A stretch of DNA of 36,375 bases from an uncultured bacterium. GTDB lineage: Bacteria > Bacteroidota > Bacteroidia > Bacteroidales > Bacteroidaceae. The DNA is taken from contig CALZUQ010000027.1 in NCBI GenBank assembly GCA_945829425.1, positions 1 through 36,375 on the forward strand, read 5' to 3'. This document shows, piece after piece, positions 12,685 to 19,970 of the stretch (positions within the stretch are counted from its first letter, which is position 1; each line of letters begins with the position of its first letter). The notes under the pieces were generated by a model that ran no database searches, was not told the origin of the DNA, and saw nothing but the letters and a program-made list of their open reading frames with translations. A program made the translations under genes and the position numbers.

Positions 12685-13908
12685 TTATTGTTCATGGCAG
12701 CAGCAGCTGTCTCCATGCTTGTGTTCATGGCAGCAGCAGCCGTCTTCATGCTCATGCTTGTGTTCATGGCAGCAGCAGCCCTCTTCATGCTCATGCTTGT
12801 GCTCATGACAGCAGCAGCCGTCTTCATGGTCATGCTTGTGTTCATGGCAGCAGCAGCTGTCTCCATGTCCGTGGTCATGACAATGGCAATGATGAGCTTT
12901 TCTCAATCCCAGTTTCGGGAGAAGCAAGGCGTTGACAAGAAGGAGTGTGAGGACTATGGTGCAGCACCACGTAAACCATGAGGCGTGCTCCTCACAGCAG
13001 TCGGCGACAGCGTTGATGTTCTGAGTGAAATCGACGATGCCGCTGAAATGGAGATAGTCCACAAGCCATCCGAAGCCTACGGCACCTATCACGATTGACG
13101 TGAGATAAGCCACGAGAGTCCGCGTCCCCATGACGTTGCGTACGATGAGCATGCTGGCGAGGTTACATGCCGGACCAACCATGAGAAGCAGCAGGCCGGC
13201 ACCGGGCGTGAGCCCCTTCATGATGAGGGCTACGGCGATAGGTATGGAGCCTGTGGCACAGAGATACATCGGCAGTACGATAATCATGACGAGGAGCATC
13301 GAAGCCCATGTGTTGCCCTGAAACGCCGTAAAGAACGACTGTGGGATGAAGACGGTGATGAGTCCGGCAATGACAAGGCCTATGACGAGCCATTTGCCTA
13401 TGTCCTCCATCATGTCGATGAGGGCGTAGGACAACGCCTCACGAAGTTTCTGAACGAAAGAGCGGGAGTCGGGGGCAGCGTCCGAAGACTCCGCGTCACT
13501 GACGACACCGGCAGGCGAGAGGTCGAAACGGTTGACGAGGACACCGCTGAGCAAGCCCGTGAGACACGCGGCAATAGGGCGCAGGATGGCGAAGGGCAGA
13601 CCCATAAGGCTGTAGGTGGCTATGATAGAGTCTATGCCGGTCTGCGGCGTGCAGACAAGGAACGACGCCACGGCACCCTTCGACGCTCCGTCCTTACGCA
13701 TGCCCATGGCAGTAGGTATCACTCCACACGAACACAGCGGCAGCGGAATGCCGATGATCGTGGCACGGAGAACAGAGCCGAACGTCGGCTGAGAGAGGTA
13801 TCGCGCATAGTATCTGCCCGGAATGAAGGAGTGCATGAGTCCGGCGAGCAGGAAGCCCAGCAGGAGGAACGGCGACATCTCGTTGATGATGTTGAGAATT
13901 TCTTCCAT
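12685..13908 (-). CDS. SO_0444-type Cu/Zn efflux permease with His/Cys-rich tail
   Basis: A 407-residue membrane protein with about eight to ten hydrophobic segments, in the ArsP/DUF318-like permease superfamily. Its motifs (PLPLCSCGVIPTAMGMRKDG, SFLVCTPQTGIDS and YLCATGSIPIA) fit the Bacteroidota SO_0444 family of copper/zinc exporters. After the last membrane segment comes a tail of about 65 residues consisting almost only of His, Cys, Glu, Asp and Lys in repeats of 13 residues (DGCCCHEHKHEHE), an obvious metal-binding module. An in-frame ATG at 13956 exists, but it lies upstream of the promoter-like site, so ATG 13908 is chosen. The metal specificity is inferred from the family. Confidence 0.85.
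   Translation of the reverse strand: MEEILNIINEMSPFLLLGFLLAGLMHSFIPGRYYARYLSQPTFGSVLRATIIGIPLPLCSCGVIPTAMGMRKDGASKGAVASFLVCTPQTGIDSIIATYSLMGLPFAILRPIAACLTGLLSGVLVNRFDLSPAGVVSDAESSDAAPDSRSFVQKLREALSYALIDMMEDIGKWLVIGLVIAGLITVFIPQSFFTAFQGNTWASMLLVMIIVLPMYLCATGSIPIAVALIMKGLTPGAGLLLLMVGPACNLASMLIVRNVMGTRTLVAYLTSIVIGAVGFGWLVDYLHFSGIVDFTQNINAVADCCEEHASWFTWCCTIVLTLLLVNALLLPKLGLRKAHHCHCHDHGHGDSCCCHEHKHDHEDGCCCHEHKHEHEEGCCCHEHKHEHEDGCCCHEHKHGDSCCCHEQ
12694..12872 (-). repeat. 39-bp coding repeats of the His/Cys-rich tail
   Basis: Three nearly identical 39-bp units plus two partial ones encode the CCCHEHKHEHE modules of the permease tail. Such in-frame repeats can change copy number without breaking the frame. 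Confidence 0.8.
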
Positions 13909-13942
13909 GATAATATAATGAATTATGATTTTTAAACAATCT

Positions 13943-13951
13943 GCAAAGTTA
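13943..13951 (-). promoter_or_regulatory. -7 box upstream of the Cu/Zn permease gene
   Basis: TAACTTTGC on the minus strand, about 35 bp upstream of ATG 13908; a CTTG lies 22 bp further upstream. The spacing is slightly long, so this is a moderate call. Confidence 0.5.
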
Positions 13952-14087
13952 TACAAAAAAAATCAATATAAGGCAAGAGAGAGAGATTTTTATGTCTTTT
14001 TTCGTAATTCTTAGTCCTCACGGTGGCTTCGCGTATAAAAAAACAAAAAAGAGAAGACAACATATATGTTATATCGGGAAAAATATG

Positions 14088-14096
14088 TACCTTTGC
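14088..14096 (+). promoter_or_regulatory. -7 box of the pyrE operon promoter
   Basis: TACCTTTGC at 14088-14096 with TATG 19 bp upstream (14065-14068). Transcription would start near 14103, giving a leader of about 34 nt before ATG 14137. It excludes the upstream in-frame ATG at 14023. Confidence 0.6.
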
Positions 14097-14136
14097 TGAA
14101 AAATATTATTCACCAAACAAAAACAACTCTTTTTCT

Positions 14137-14769
14137 ATGGAATCAATAAAGAACGCTTTCGCAGCCAAACTGCTCGCTATCAAAGCCATAAAGCTACAGC
14201 CTCAGGAGCCTTTCACATGGGCTTCGGGATGGAAGTCACCAATATATACCGACAACAGAAAGACGCTGGCTTATCCTGACGTGAGACGTTTCGTCAAGCA
14301 GGAACTGTGTCACATAATAAACAGCGAGTTCCCTGAGGCAGACGCCGTGGCAGGAGTGGCGACAGGAGCGATAGCACAGGGAGCTCTCGTCGCTGAGGAA
14401 CTGGGCATGCCGTTCTGCTATGTCCGCTCAAAACCCAAAGACCACGGCATGGGAAACCTCATAGAAGGGACACTGCCGGAAGGAGCAAAGGTGGTCGTCG
14501 TGGAAGACCTCATCTCGACAGGAGGATCGTCGCTGAAGGCGGTAGAGGCTCTGCGACAGGCAGGATTTGAGGTAGTAGGAATGGTGGCAAGCTACACATA
14601 CGGCTTCCCACAGGCGGAAGAGGCATTCAAAGAGGCTAACGTACGTCTCGTGACAATATCTGACTACGAGCACACCACGGCGATAGCAGCAAAGACGGGA
14701 TATATCAAGGAGGACGACCTGCACGTGCTCGCCGAATGGCGTAAGTCGCCTTCTACATGGATGAAATGA
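14137..14769 (+). CDS. pyrE: orotate phosphoribosyltransferase
   Basis: A 210-residue enzyme that joins orotate and PRPP to make orotidine 5'-phosphate in pyrimidine synthesis. The N-terminal FTWASGWKSPIYTDNR substrate loop, the catalytic loop region RSKPKDHGMGNLIEG and the PRPP-binding motif VVVVEDLISTGGSS (about residues 116-129) are all present. Length is normal for the family. It heads an operon with an SRPBCC protein 11 bp downstream, then argH and a lipoprotein, an order I know from other Bacteroidota. Confidence 0.95.
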   Translation: MESIKNAFAAKLLAIKAIKLQPQEPFTWASGWKSPIYTDNRKTLAYPDVRRFVKQELCHIINSEFPEADAVAGVATGAIAQGALVAEELGMPFCYVRSKPKDHGMGNLIEGTLPEGAKVVVVEDLISTGGSSLKAVEALRQAGFEVVGMVASYTYGFPQAEEAFKEANVRLVTISDYEHTTAIAAKTGYIKEDDLHVLAEWRKSPSTWMK

Positions 14770-14780
14770 TCTAATAGGTT

Positions 14781-15257
14781 ATGGCAAAATACGAAAGTAA
14801 GGTAAACATGATACCTCAGGCGACAGCCGAACAGGTATATAACGTGCTGACAAACCTCAGCAAGTTAAAACCCATATTCGACAACGCTCCGGACAACCCC
14901 ATCATAAGGCAGAAGGTGGAGGAGGCGGGACAAGACCCTGCCGTGCTCGACAAGCTCAGGGAGGTGGAAATCACCGACGAGAGCTTCTCCGTGCCCGTGC
15001 CGATGCTGGGACGCATGACGTTCGCGATAGCAGAAACGGAGGAGAACCGTTGCGTGAGATACGCTGTCAGCGGACTGCCGTTTGAAACAAACGTATGGGT
15101 GCAGGTGCTGCCTGTCTCTGCCGGAGGGTCGAAGATGCGCATCACTCTCAAGGCGGAGCTGAACATGATGCTGAAGATGATGGTAGGCTCGAAGCTGCAG
15201 CAGGCAGTAGACGGCTTTGCACAGATGCTCGCCACCCTACCCTACCAGCTCATGTAA
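14781..15257 (+). CDS. SRPBCC/START-like protein
   Basis: A 158-residue protein with the helix-grip fold pattern. It opens with a strand (KYESKVNMI) and two short helices (AEQVYNVLTNLSKL). A row of strands follows (SFSVPVPMLGRMTFAIAETE, RCVRYAVSGLPFETNVWVQVLP, SKMRITLKAEL), then a long C-terminal helix (KLQQAVDGFAQMLATLPYQ) as in polyketide cyclase/START-like proteins. These bind hydrophobic ligands, but this member has no known ligand. It is co-transcribed with pyrE and argH. Confidence 0.8.
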   Translation: MAKYESKVNMIPQATAEQVYNVLTNLSKLKPIFDNAPDNPIIRQKVEEAGQDPAVLDKLREVEITDESFSVPVPMLGRMTFAIAETEENRCVRYAVSGLPFETNVWVQVLPVSAGGSKMRITLKAELNMMLKMMVGSKLQQAVDGFAQMLATLPYQLM

Positions 15258-15281
15258 CGTCTGAGAGAAAGGCGACATCTG

Positions 15282-15323
15282 AAAGGCAGCTCATAAAAGG
15301 CAGCTCATAAAAGGCAGCTCATA
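15282..15323 (+). repeat. three exact 14-bp repeats upstream of argH
   Basis: AAAGGCAGCTCATA occurs three times in a row (15282, 15296, 15310), ending 23 bp before the argH start. It fills half of the SRPBCC-argH gap. Confidence 0.93.
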
Positions 15324-15346
15324 AAAAGAAACGAAAAAAACGACAC

Positions 15347-16696
15347 ATGAAACTTTGGGAAAAAGACTATAGCATAAACAAGGAGATAGAACGCTTTACG
15401 GTAGGCAGAGACCGGGAAATGGACCTATACCTGGCAAAATATGACGTTCTCGGGTCTATGGCGCACGTCACCATGCTCAACACCATAGGACTAATAACCG
15501 ACGAAGAACTGCCTCTGCTGCTGAAAGAACTCAGGGAGATATACACCGTATGTGAGAAAGGCGACTTCGTCATCGAGGACGACATTGAGGACGTACACTC
15601 ACAGGTGGAGCTGATGCTGACACGACGACTCGGCGACATGGGAAAGAAGATACACTCCGGACGCTCGCGCAACGACCAGGTGCTCGTAGACCTCAAGCTC
15701 TTCACAAGGGAGCGACTGCGCGAGACGGTTGAGGAGACACGCTCGCTCTTCGACGAACTGATCAAGAAGTCGGAACAGCACAAGGAGACTCTCATGCCGG
15801 GATATACACACCTGCAGATTGCCATGCCGTCGAGCTTCGGACTATGGTTTGGGGCGTATGCCGAGTCTTTGGCTGACGACATGCTCTTCCTAAAGGCAGC
15901 CTACAGCATGACAAACCGAAACCCCCTCGGGTCGGCTGCCGGCTACGGCTCGTCGTTTCCTCTCAACCGTCAGCTCACGACAGACCTCCTCGGCTTCGAC
16001 ACGATGAACTATAACGTCGTGTACGCACAGATGGGACGGGGAAAAATGGAGCGTAACGTGGCTTTCGCTCTCGCCACGGTGGCGGGGACGGTGGCAAAGA
16101 TGGCTTTCGACGCATGTCTCTTCAACTCGCAGAACTTCGCGTTCGTGAAACTGCCTAAGGAGTGTACCACAGGGTCGTCAATCATGCCACATAAGAAAAA
16201 CCCGGACGTCTTTGAACTGATACGTGCAAAATGTAACAAGCTGCAGGGACTGCCGCAACAGGTGACGCTCATCATGAACAACCTGCCATGCGGATATTTC
16301 AGAGACCTGCAGATAATAAAGGAGGTGTTCCTCCCGGCATTCGAAGAGATGAAGGACTGCCTGCAAATGGCGGCATATATCATAAACCGTATGGAGGTGA
16401 AGGACGACATTCTCGAAAACAGGATGTACGACGCCATATTCTCCGTAGAGGAGGTCAACCGCCTCGCTTACGCCGGAATGCCGTTCCGCGACGCATACAA
16501 GAAGGTAGGAATGGACATCGAGGCAGGACGCTTCACTCCAGACAGGAACATACACCACACTCACGAAGGCTCGATAGGCAATCTGTGCAACGACCGTATA
16601 ACACACCTCATGGACAGCATCATGGCGACATTCCACTTCGAACGGGTGGAAGAGGCTGAGAAAAAGCTGCTGGAGTCCGGGGAAGAGAAAAAATGA
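15347..16696 (+). CDS. argH: argininosuccinate lyase
   Basis: A 449-residue enzyme of the fumarase/aspartase superfamily that cleaves argininosuccinate to arginine and fumarate, the last step of arginine synthesis. The superfamily signature GSSIMPHKKNPD is at about residues 276-287, and the IHSGRSRNDQV and MPGYTHLQIAMP motifs are present. Full length. Its stop overlaps the start of the following lipoprotein gene (ATGA, 16693-16696). Confidence 0.95.
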   Translation: MKLWEKDYSINKEIERFTVGRDREMDLYLAKYDVLGSMAHVTMLNTIGLITDEELPLLLKELREIYTVCEKGDFVIEDDIEDVHSQVELMLTRRLGDMGKKIHSGRSRNDQVLVDLKLFTRERLRETVEETRSLFDELIKKSEQHKETLMPGYTHLQIAMPSSFGLWFGAYAESLADDMLFLKAAYSMTNRNPLGSAAGYGSSFPLNRQLTTDLLGFDTMNYNVVYAQMGRGKMERNVAFALATVAGTVAKMAFDACLFNSQNFAFVKLPKECTTGSSIMPHKKNPDVFELIRAKCNKLQGLPQQVTLIMNNLPCGYFRDLQIIKEVFLPAFEEMKDCLQMAAYIINRMEVKDDILENRMYDAIFSVEEVNRLAYAGMPFRDAYKKVGMDIEAGRFTPDRNIHHTHEGSIGNLCNDRITHLMDSIMATFHFERVEEAEKKLLESGEEKK

Positions 16697-17280
16697 GGGA
16701 CATGCAGATGAAGAACAGCATGACATACCTGAGGATATTGCTGACGGCGGCATTGCTGACAGCAATATCTTCATGTTCTGAAGACTTCACATTCACACAA
16801 TACCCATGCTATGTCGTCATAGACAACAGCGTACACCAGGACGCTACACTCGCATCGGCCATGAACGCTGTTTCGCCGGGGATATTCTGCACCATATCTG
16901 CCGACGAGGGCAGAAGGCAGTATTCCTTCAAGAACAACGCCGGAATGGAGTCGAACGTAAACTATAACGCCGTGGACCTGCGCACGACACGTCAGGTGGG
17001 CATGAACAACGCCATAATCGTGGGCTACGGAACGCTGACGACGGAGTTTCTCGCCTACGACCGCGAATGTCCGGTATGCTACGACCCCAACGCCGTGCCC
17101 GTAAGAAGCCGACCACTGACGGTAGGGGGCGACGGAACAGCGCAATGCGCGACATGCAAGAGGAAATTCGACATGAACGCCGGGGGATACTGCATAACGG
17201 AAGGGGGAGTAAAAGGAATGAACAGATACAGATGTTCTACGACAGGACCCTTCGGAGTAATCTCGGTAAGAAACAAATAA
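16693..17280 (+). CDS. lipoprotein with a Rieske-like fold but four cysteines
   Basis: A 195-residue protein. Starts at 16693 (overlapping argH) or 16708 (MKNSMTYLR, a more typical signal peptide) are both possible. A hydrophobic stretch ends in the lipobox ISSC. The C-terminal half has CPVC, then CATCKRKFDMNAGGYC: the layout of a Rieske [2Fe-2S] domain (C-x-H ... C-x2-H-x-x-x-F-D) with the histidines replaced by Cys. It might bind zinc or an all-Cys cluster, or merely keep the fold. The substrate or partner is unknown. Location is predicted to be the periplasmic side of a membrane. Confidence 0.75.
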   Translation: MRDMQMKNSMTYLRILLTAALLTAISSCSEDFTFTQYPCYVVIDNSVHQDATLASAMNAVSPGIFCTISADEGRRQYSFKNNAGMESNVNYNAVDLRTTRQVGMNNAIIVGYGTLTTEFLAYDRECPVCYDPNAVPVRSRPLTVGGDGTAQCATCKRKFDMNAGGYCITEGGVKGMNRYRCSTTGPFGVISVRNK

Positions 17281-17352
17281 CAGAACGCACCTTAAAAGGG
17301 AAGTGGTGGGATGATAACATAAACATCCAACCGAAACATAAAAAAAATGCAG

Positions 17353-17361
17353 TAATTTTGC
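17353..17361 (+). promoter_or_regulatory. -7-like box directly ahead of the U32 gene
   Basis: TAATTTTGC ends 4 bp before ATG 17366, with no clear -33 element. If used, the transcript would be leaderless or nearly so. Confidence 0.4.
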
Positions 17362-17365
17362 AGGC

Positions 17366-18622
17366 ATGAACACTAACAGAGCAGAATACGAGATAATGGC
17401 ACCCGTGGGCTCACGAGAGTCGCTGGCAGCTGCCATACATGCCGGAGCACAGTCCGTGTACTTCGGCATAGGACAACTGAACATGCGCGCCCACTCTGCA
17501 AGCACATTCACCATTGACGACCTGCGCGACATCGCTGCGATATGTCAGGAAAACGGACTGAAATCGTATCTCACGGTAAATACGGTGATATACGGAGAAG
17601 ACCTCAGCACAATGAGGCATATCGTTGATGCGGCAAAGGAAGCAGGAATATCTGCCATAATAGCCAGCGACGTGGCGGTAATGACATACGCAAGAAGCAT
17701 AGGACAGGAGATACACCTATCGACGCAGCTGAACATATCGAATATCGAGGCGGTGAAGTTCTACGCACAGTTTGCGGATGTCGTGGTGCTCGCAAGGGAG
17801 CTGAACATGGAACAGGTGGCGGAGATATACCGCGGAATAAAGGAGGAAAAAATCTGCGGACCGTCAGGAAAAGAGATACGCATAGAGATGTTCTGCCACG
17901 GAGCGTTGTGCATGGCGATATCGGGAAAGTGCTATCTCTCACTGCATCACGCCAACCGCTCGGCAAACAGAGGGGAGTGCGTGCAGATATGCAGAAGGGG
18001 CTACAGAGTGGAGGACATAGAGTCTGGAACGGATCTGGAGATAGACAACAAATACATCATGTCGCCGAAAGACCTGAAAACCATACGCTTCATAGACCGC
18101 ATGATGAAGGCTGGAGTGAGGGTGTTCAAAATAGAAGGAAGGGCACGAGGAGCGGAATATGTGGACACCGTGGTGAGATGTTACGACGAGGCGATACGGG
18201 CAACTATCGACGGAACACTGACAGAAGAGAAGAAAGACGAATGGGACGAAAGGCTCAGCAGAGTCTTCAACAGGGGCTTCTGGGACGGATATTACCTCGG
18301 ACAGACTCTCGGAGAATGGAACGACGCATACGGCTCGAAAGCAACGGAGAAAAAAGTGTATGCTGCGAAGACGGTGAAACACTTCTCGAAAATAGGAGTC
18401 GCGGAGTTTCAGGTCGAAGCACACGAGATACGCGTGGGAGACATGCTGCTCATAACAGGACCTACGACGGGTGCGCTGAGATTTGAATGCAGCGAGATAC
18501 GCTACGAACTGAAATGCGTGGAAAAAGCGGAGAAAGGGTGGAGAATATCTATACCCGTGCCAGAGAAGGTGAGACCAAGCGACAAACTTTTCGTACTGGA
18601 AAAGACGGACATCAGAGAATAA
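17366..18622 (+). CDS. peptidase U32 family protein (TrhP-like tRNA hydroxylation protein)
   Basis: A 418-residue protein. The U32 signature EMFCHGALC is at residues 174-182, and a cluster of cysteines (177, 182, 189, 205, 209) would hold an iron-sulfur centre as proposed for the family. The N-terminal TIM-barrel-like part (IMAPVGSRESLAAAIHAGAQ) and the C-terminal beta domain are complete. In E. coli the short U32 protein TrhP (YegQ) is needed for 5-hydroxyuridine formation in tRNA, and this length fits that group better than the longer RlhA type. Catalysis as a protease is doubtful for most members. Confidence 0.87.
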   Translation: MNTNRAEYEIMAPVGSRESLAAAIHAGAQSVYFGIGQLNMRAHSASTFTIDDLRDIAAICQENGLKSYLTVNTVIYGEDLSTMRHIVDAAKEAGISAIIASDVAVMTYARSIGQEIHLSTQLNISNIEAVKFYAQFADVVVLARELNMEQVAEIYRGIKEEKICGPSGKEIRIEMFCHGALCMAISGKCYLSLHHANRSANRGECVQICRRGYRVEDIESGTDLEIDNKYIMSPKDLKTIRFIDRMMKAGVRVFKIEGRARGAEYVDTVVRCYDEAIRATIDGTLTEEKKDEWDERLSRVFNRGFWDGYYLGQTLGEWNDAYGSKATEKKVYAAKTVKHFSKIGVAEFQVEAHEIRVGDMLLITGPTTGALRFECSEIRYELKCVEKAEKGWRISIPVPEKVRPSDKLFVLEKTDIRE

Positions 18623-18640
18623 AGGTAGGTTCTATAAATT
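18623..18640 (+). repeat. AGGTAGGTTCTATAAATT intergenic motif
   Basis: An 18-bp sequence that recurs at 27257-27274 with one mismatch. Its first 11 bp also occur inverted at 1693-1703. It lies directly after the U32 stop and upstream of sufE. Confidence 0.6.
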
Positions 18641-18670
18641 CCCACAGTCAATAAGAAAAATATTTTAGCT

Positions 18671-19099
18671 ATGACAATAAACGATATTCAAGAAGAGGTG
18701 ATCGAGGAGTTTCAGGACTTTGACGACTGGATGGACAAATACCAGCTGCTGATAGACCTCGGAAACGACCAGCCGCCTCTCGACGAGAAATACAAGACGG
18801 AAGACAACCTCATAGACGGATGCCAGAGCAGGGTATGGCTGCAGGCGGACATGAGAGACGGGAAAATGCATCTCGAAGCAGAAAGCGACGCTCTCATCGT
18901 GAAAGGCATCGTGACGCTGCTGATACGCGTCCTCAGCGACCATACACCGCAGGAAATACTCGAAGCAGACCTGTACTTCATAGAGGCCATAGGACTCAAG
19001 GAACATCTCTCGCCGACAAGGGCTAACGGACTGCTCGCCATGATAAAGAAAATACGCACGTATGCCGTGGCATTCTCCATGAAACCTGAAACCCCTTGA
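18671..19099 (+). CDS. sufE: SufE family sulfur acceptor
   Basis: A 142-residue protein that accepts sulfane sulfur from cysteine desulfurase SufS for Fe-S cluster assembly. The active Cys51 is in LIDGCQSRVW, at the same position as in E. coli SufE. The rest (SDALIVKGIVTLLIRVLSDHTPQEIL, FIEAIGLKEHLSPTRANGLLAMIKKI) matches the family throughout. The last five residues (KPETP) and the TGA stop are encoded by an intergenic heptamer repeat, so the original C-terminus may have been slightly shorter or different. Confidence 0.93.
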   Translation: MTINDIQEEVIEEFQDFDDWMDKYQLLIDLGNDQPPLDEKYKTEDNLIDGCQSRVWLQADMRDGKMHLEAESDALIVKGIVTLLIRVLSDHTPQEILEADLYFIEAIGLKEHLSPTRANGLLAMIKKIRTYAVAFSMKPETP

Positions 19100-19140
19100 A
19101 ACCTGAAACCTTAACACCTTAACACCTTAACTCGTTAACT
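19083..19140 (+). repeat. heptamer then octamer array overlapping the sufE end
   Basis: CCTGAAA-type heptamers (from about 19084) are followed by CCTTAACA octamers (19109-19132). The segment 19108-19153 matches 6271-6316 over 46 bp with two mismatches. Confidence 0.9.
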
Positions 19141-19210
19141 TTATCACTGTCGCGGTTTCAGGGCGTAATGTCAGCCACGTTATGAGAAAGAAAAAATTAT
19201 ACATTAATAA

Positions 19211-19304
19211 AACTTGAAACCTGAAACCCCTTGAAACCTGAAACCCTTGAAACCTGAAACCCTTGAAACCTGAAACCCCTTGAAACCTGAAACCCCTTGA
19301 AACC
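19211..19304 (+). repeat. long CCTGAAA/CCTTGAAA array upstream of the rpoN-linked gene
   Basis: About 13 units of TGAAACC alternating with short C or CT spacers, running up to 8 bp before ATG 19313. This is the longest array of the window. The rest of the 213-bp gap (19100-19312) has no gene. Confidence 0.92.
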
Positions 19305-19312
19305 ATGAACCT

Positions 19313-19969
19313 ATGAACTGGAATGACGACTTCTGGCCTTTGGTAATTCAGATTTACCTGAAAAAACCTCTTGGCATAAAACCGCTGTATTGCAGGGACA
19401 TGGTGAACCTCGCCTTGGAACTGCATATACCACCTCAGGTGATACACAGGAAAATGTCATACCTGAGGAAGAGTCCTACGCCGACACTGAGGAGGAAAAT
19501 GGACATTTACTCCAAGAAACCGCAATGGCTGAAGAAAGCATGCCGGAACATAAGGCAACAACAGGGACTGGGAAGCGGAGGAGCTCTCTACGACAACGTG
19601 GAGACAAGGGAGACCTTCGAGCTGGACTTCAGACCCGTCAACGCTGCTACGGCGATGATGATGGGACGGCCGCTCTTCACACCCGTGATGCTTATCATGC
19701 TCCTCGACCTGTATTTCCGACTCGTGCCGGCTACAATGGTAAGGGAGACACCGGAGGTAAGGGAGACGGCAGAACTGCTGGACATCTCGCCAAAAGACGT
19801 CGTGGACATTCTTGAGGTATTCCAATACTGCGACCCATTCATAGAGACCACTGACAGCCTCATGGACCCTATGCTGCCACCATGTCACAGGATATGGGAG
19901 AGATATGCCGACGATATAGAAAAACTGTCTGTAAAGGCACAACAGCTAAAATACTACTGGATGCAATAA
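19313..19969 (+). CDS. conserved unknown gene preceding rpoN
   Basis: A 218-residue soluble protein, mostly helical, starting MNWNDDFWPLVIQIYLKK. The N-terminal 70 residues are basic with an HTH-like run (LYCRDMVNLALELHIPPQVIHRKMSYLRK). The C-terminal half has a second helix pair (VRETAELLDISPKDVVDILEVFQ) also resembling a helix-turn-helix. No named family recognised. It is separated from rpoN by 1 bp and so is translationally coupled, suggesting a role linked to sigma-54 or simply shared expression. Confidence 0.75.
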   Translation: MNWNDDFWPLVIQIYLKKPLGIKPLYCRDMVNLALELHIPPQVIHRKMSYLRKSPTPTLRRKMDIYSKKPQWLKKACRNIRQQQGLGSGGALYDNVETRETFELDFRPVNAATAMMMGRPLFTPVMLIMLLDLYFRLVPATMVRETPEVRETAELLDISPKDVVDILEVFQYCDPFIETTDSLMDPMLPPCHRIWERYADDIEKLSVKAQQLKYYWMQ

Positions 19970-19970
19970 T

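Noticed and set aside
19211..19304. Repeat cluster that might be taken for a CRISPR array
   Set aside because: Units are about 7 bp with 0-2 bp spacers; there are no unique spacers of 30-40 bp and no cas genes.
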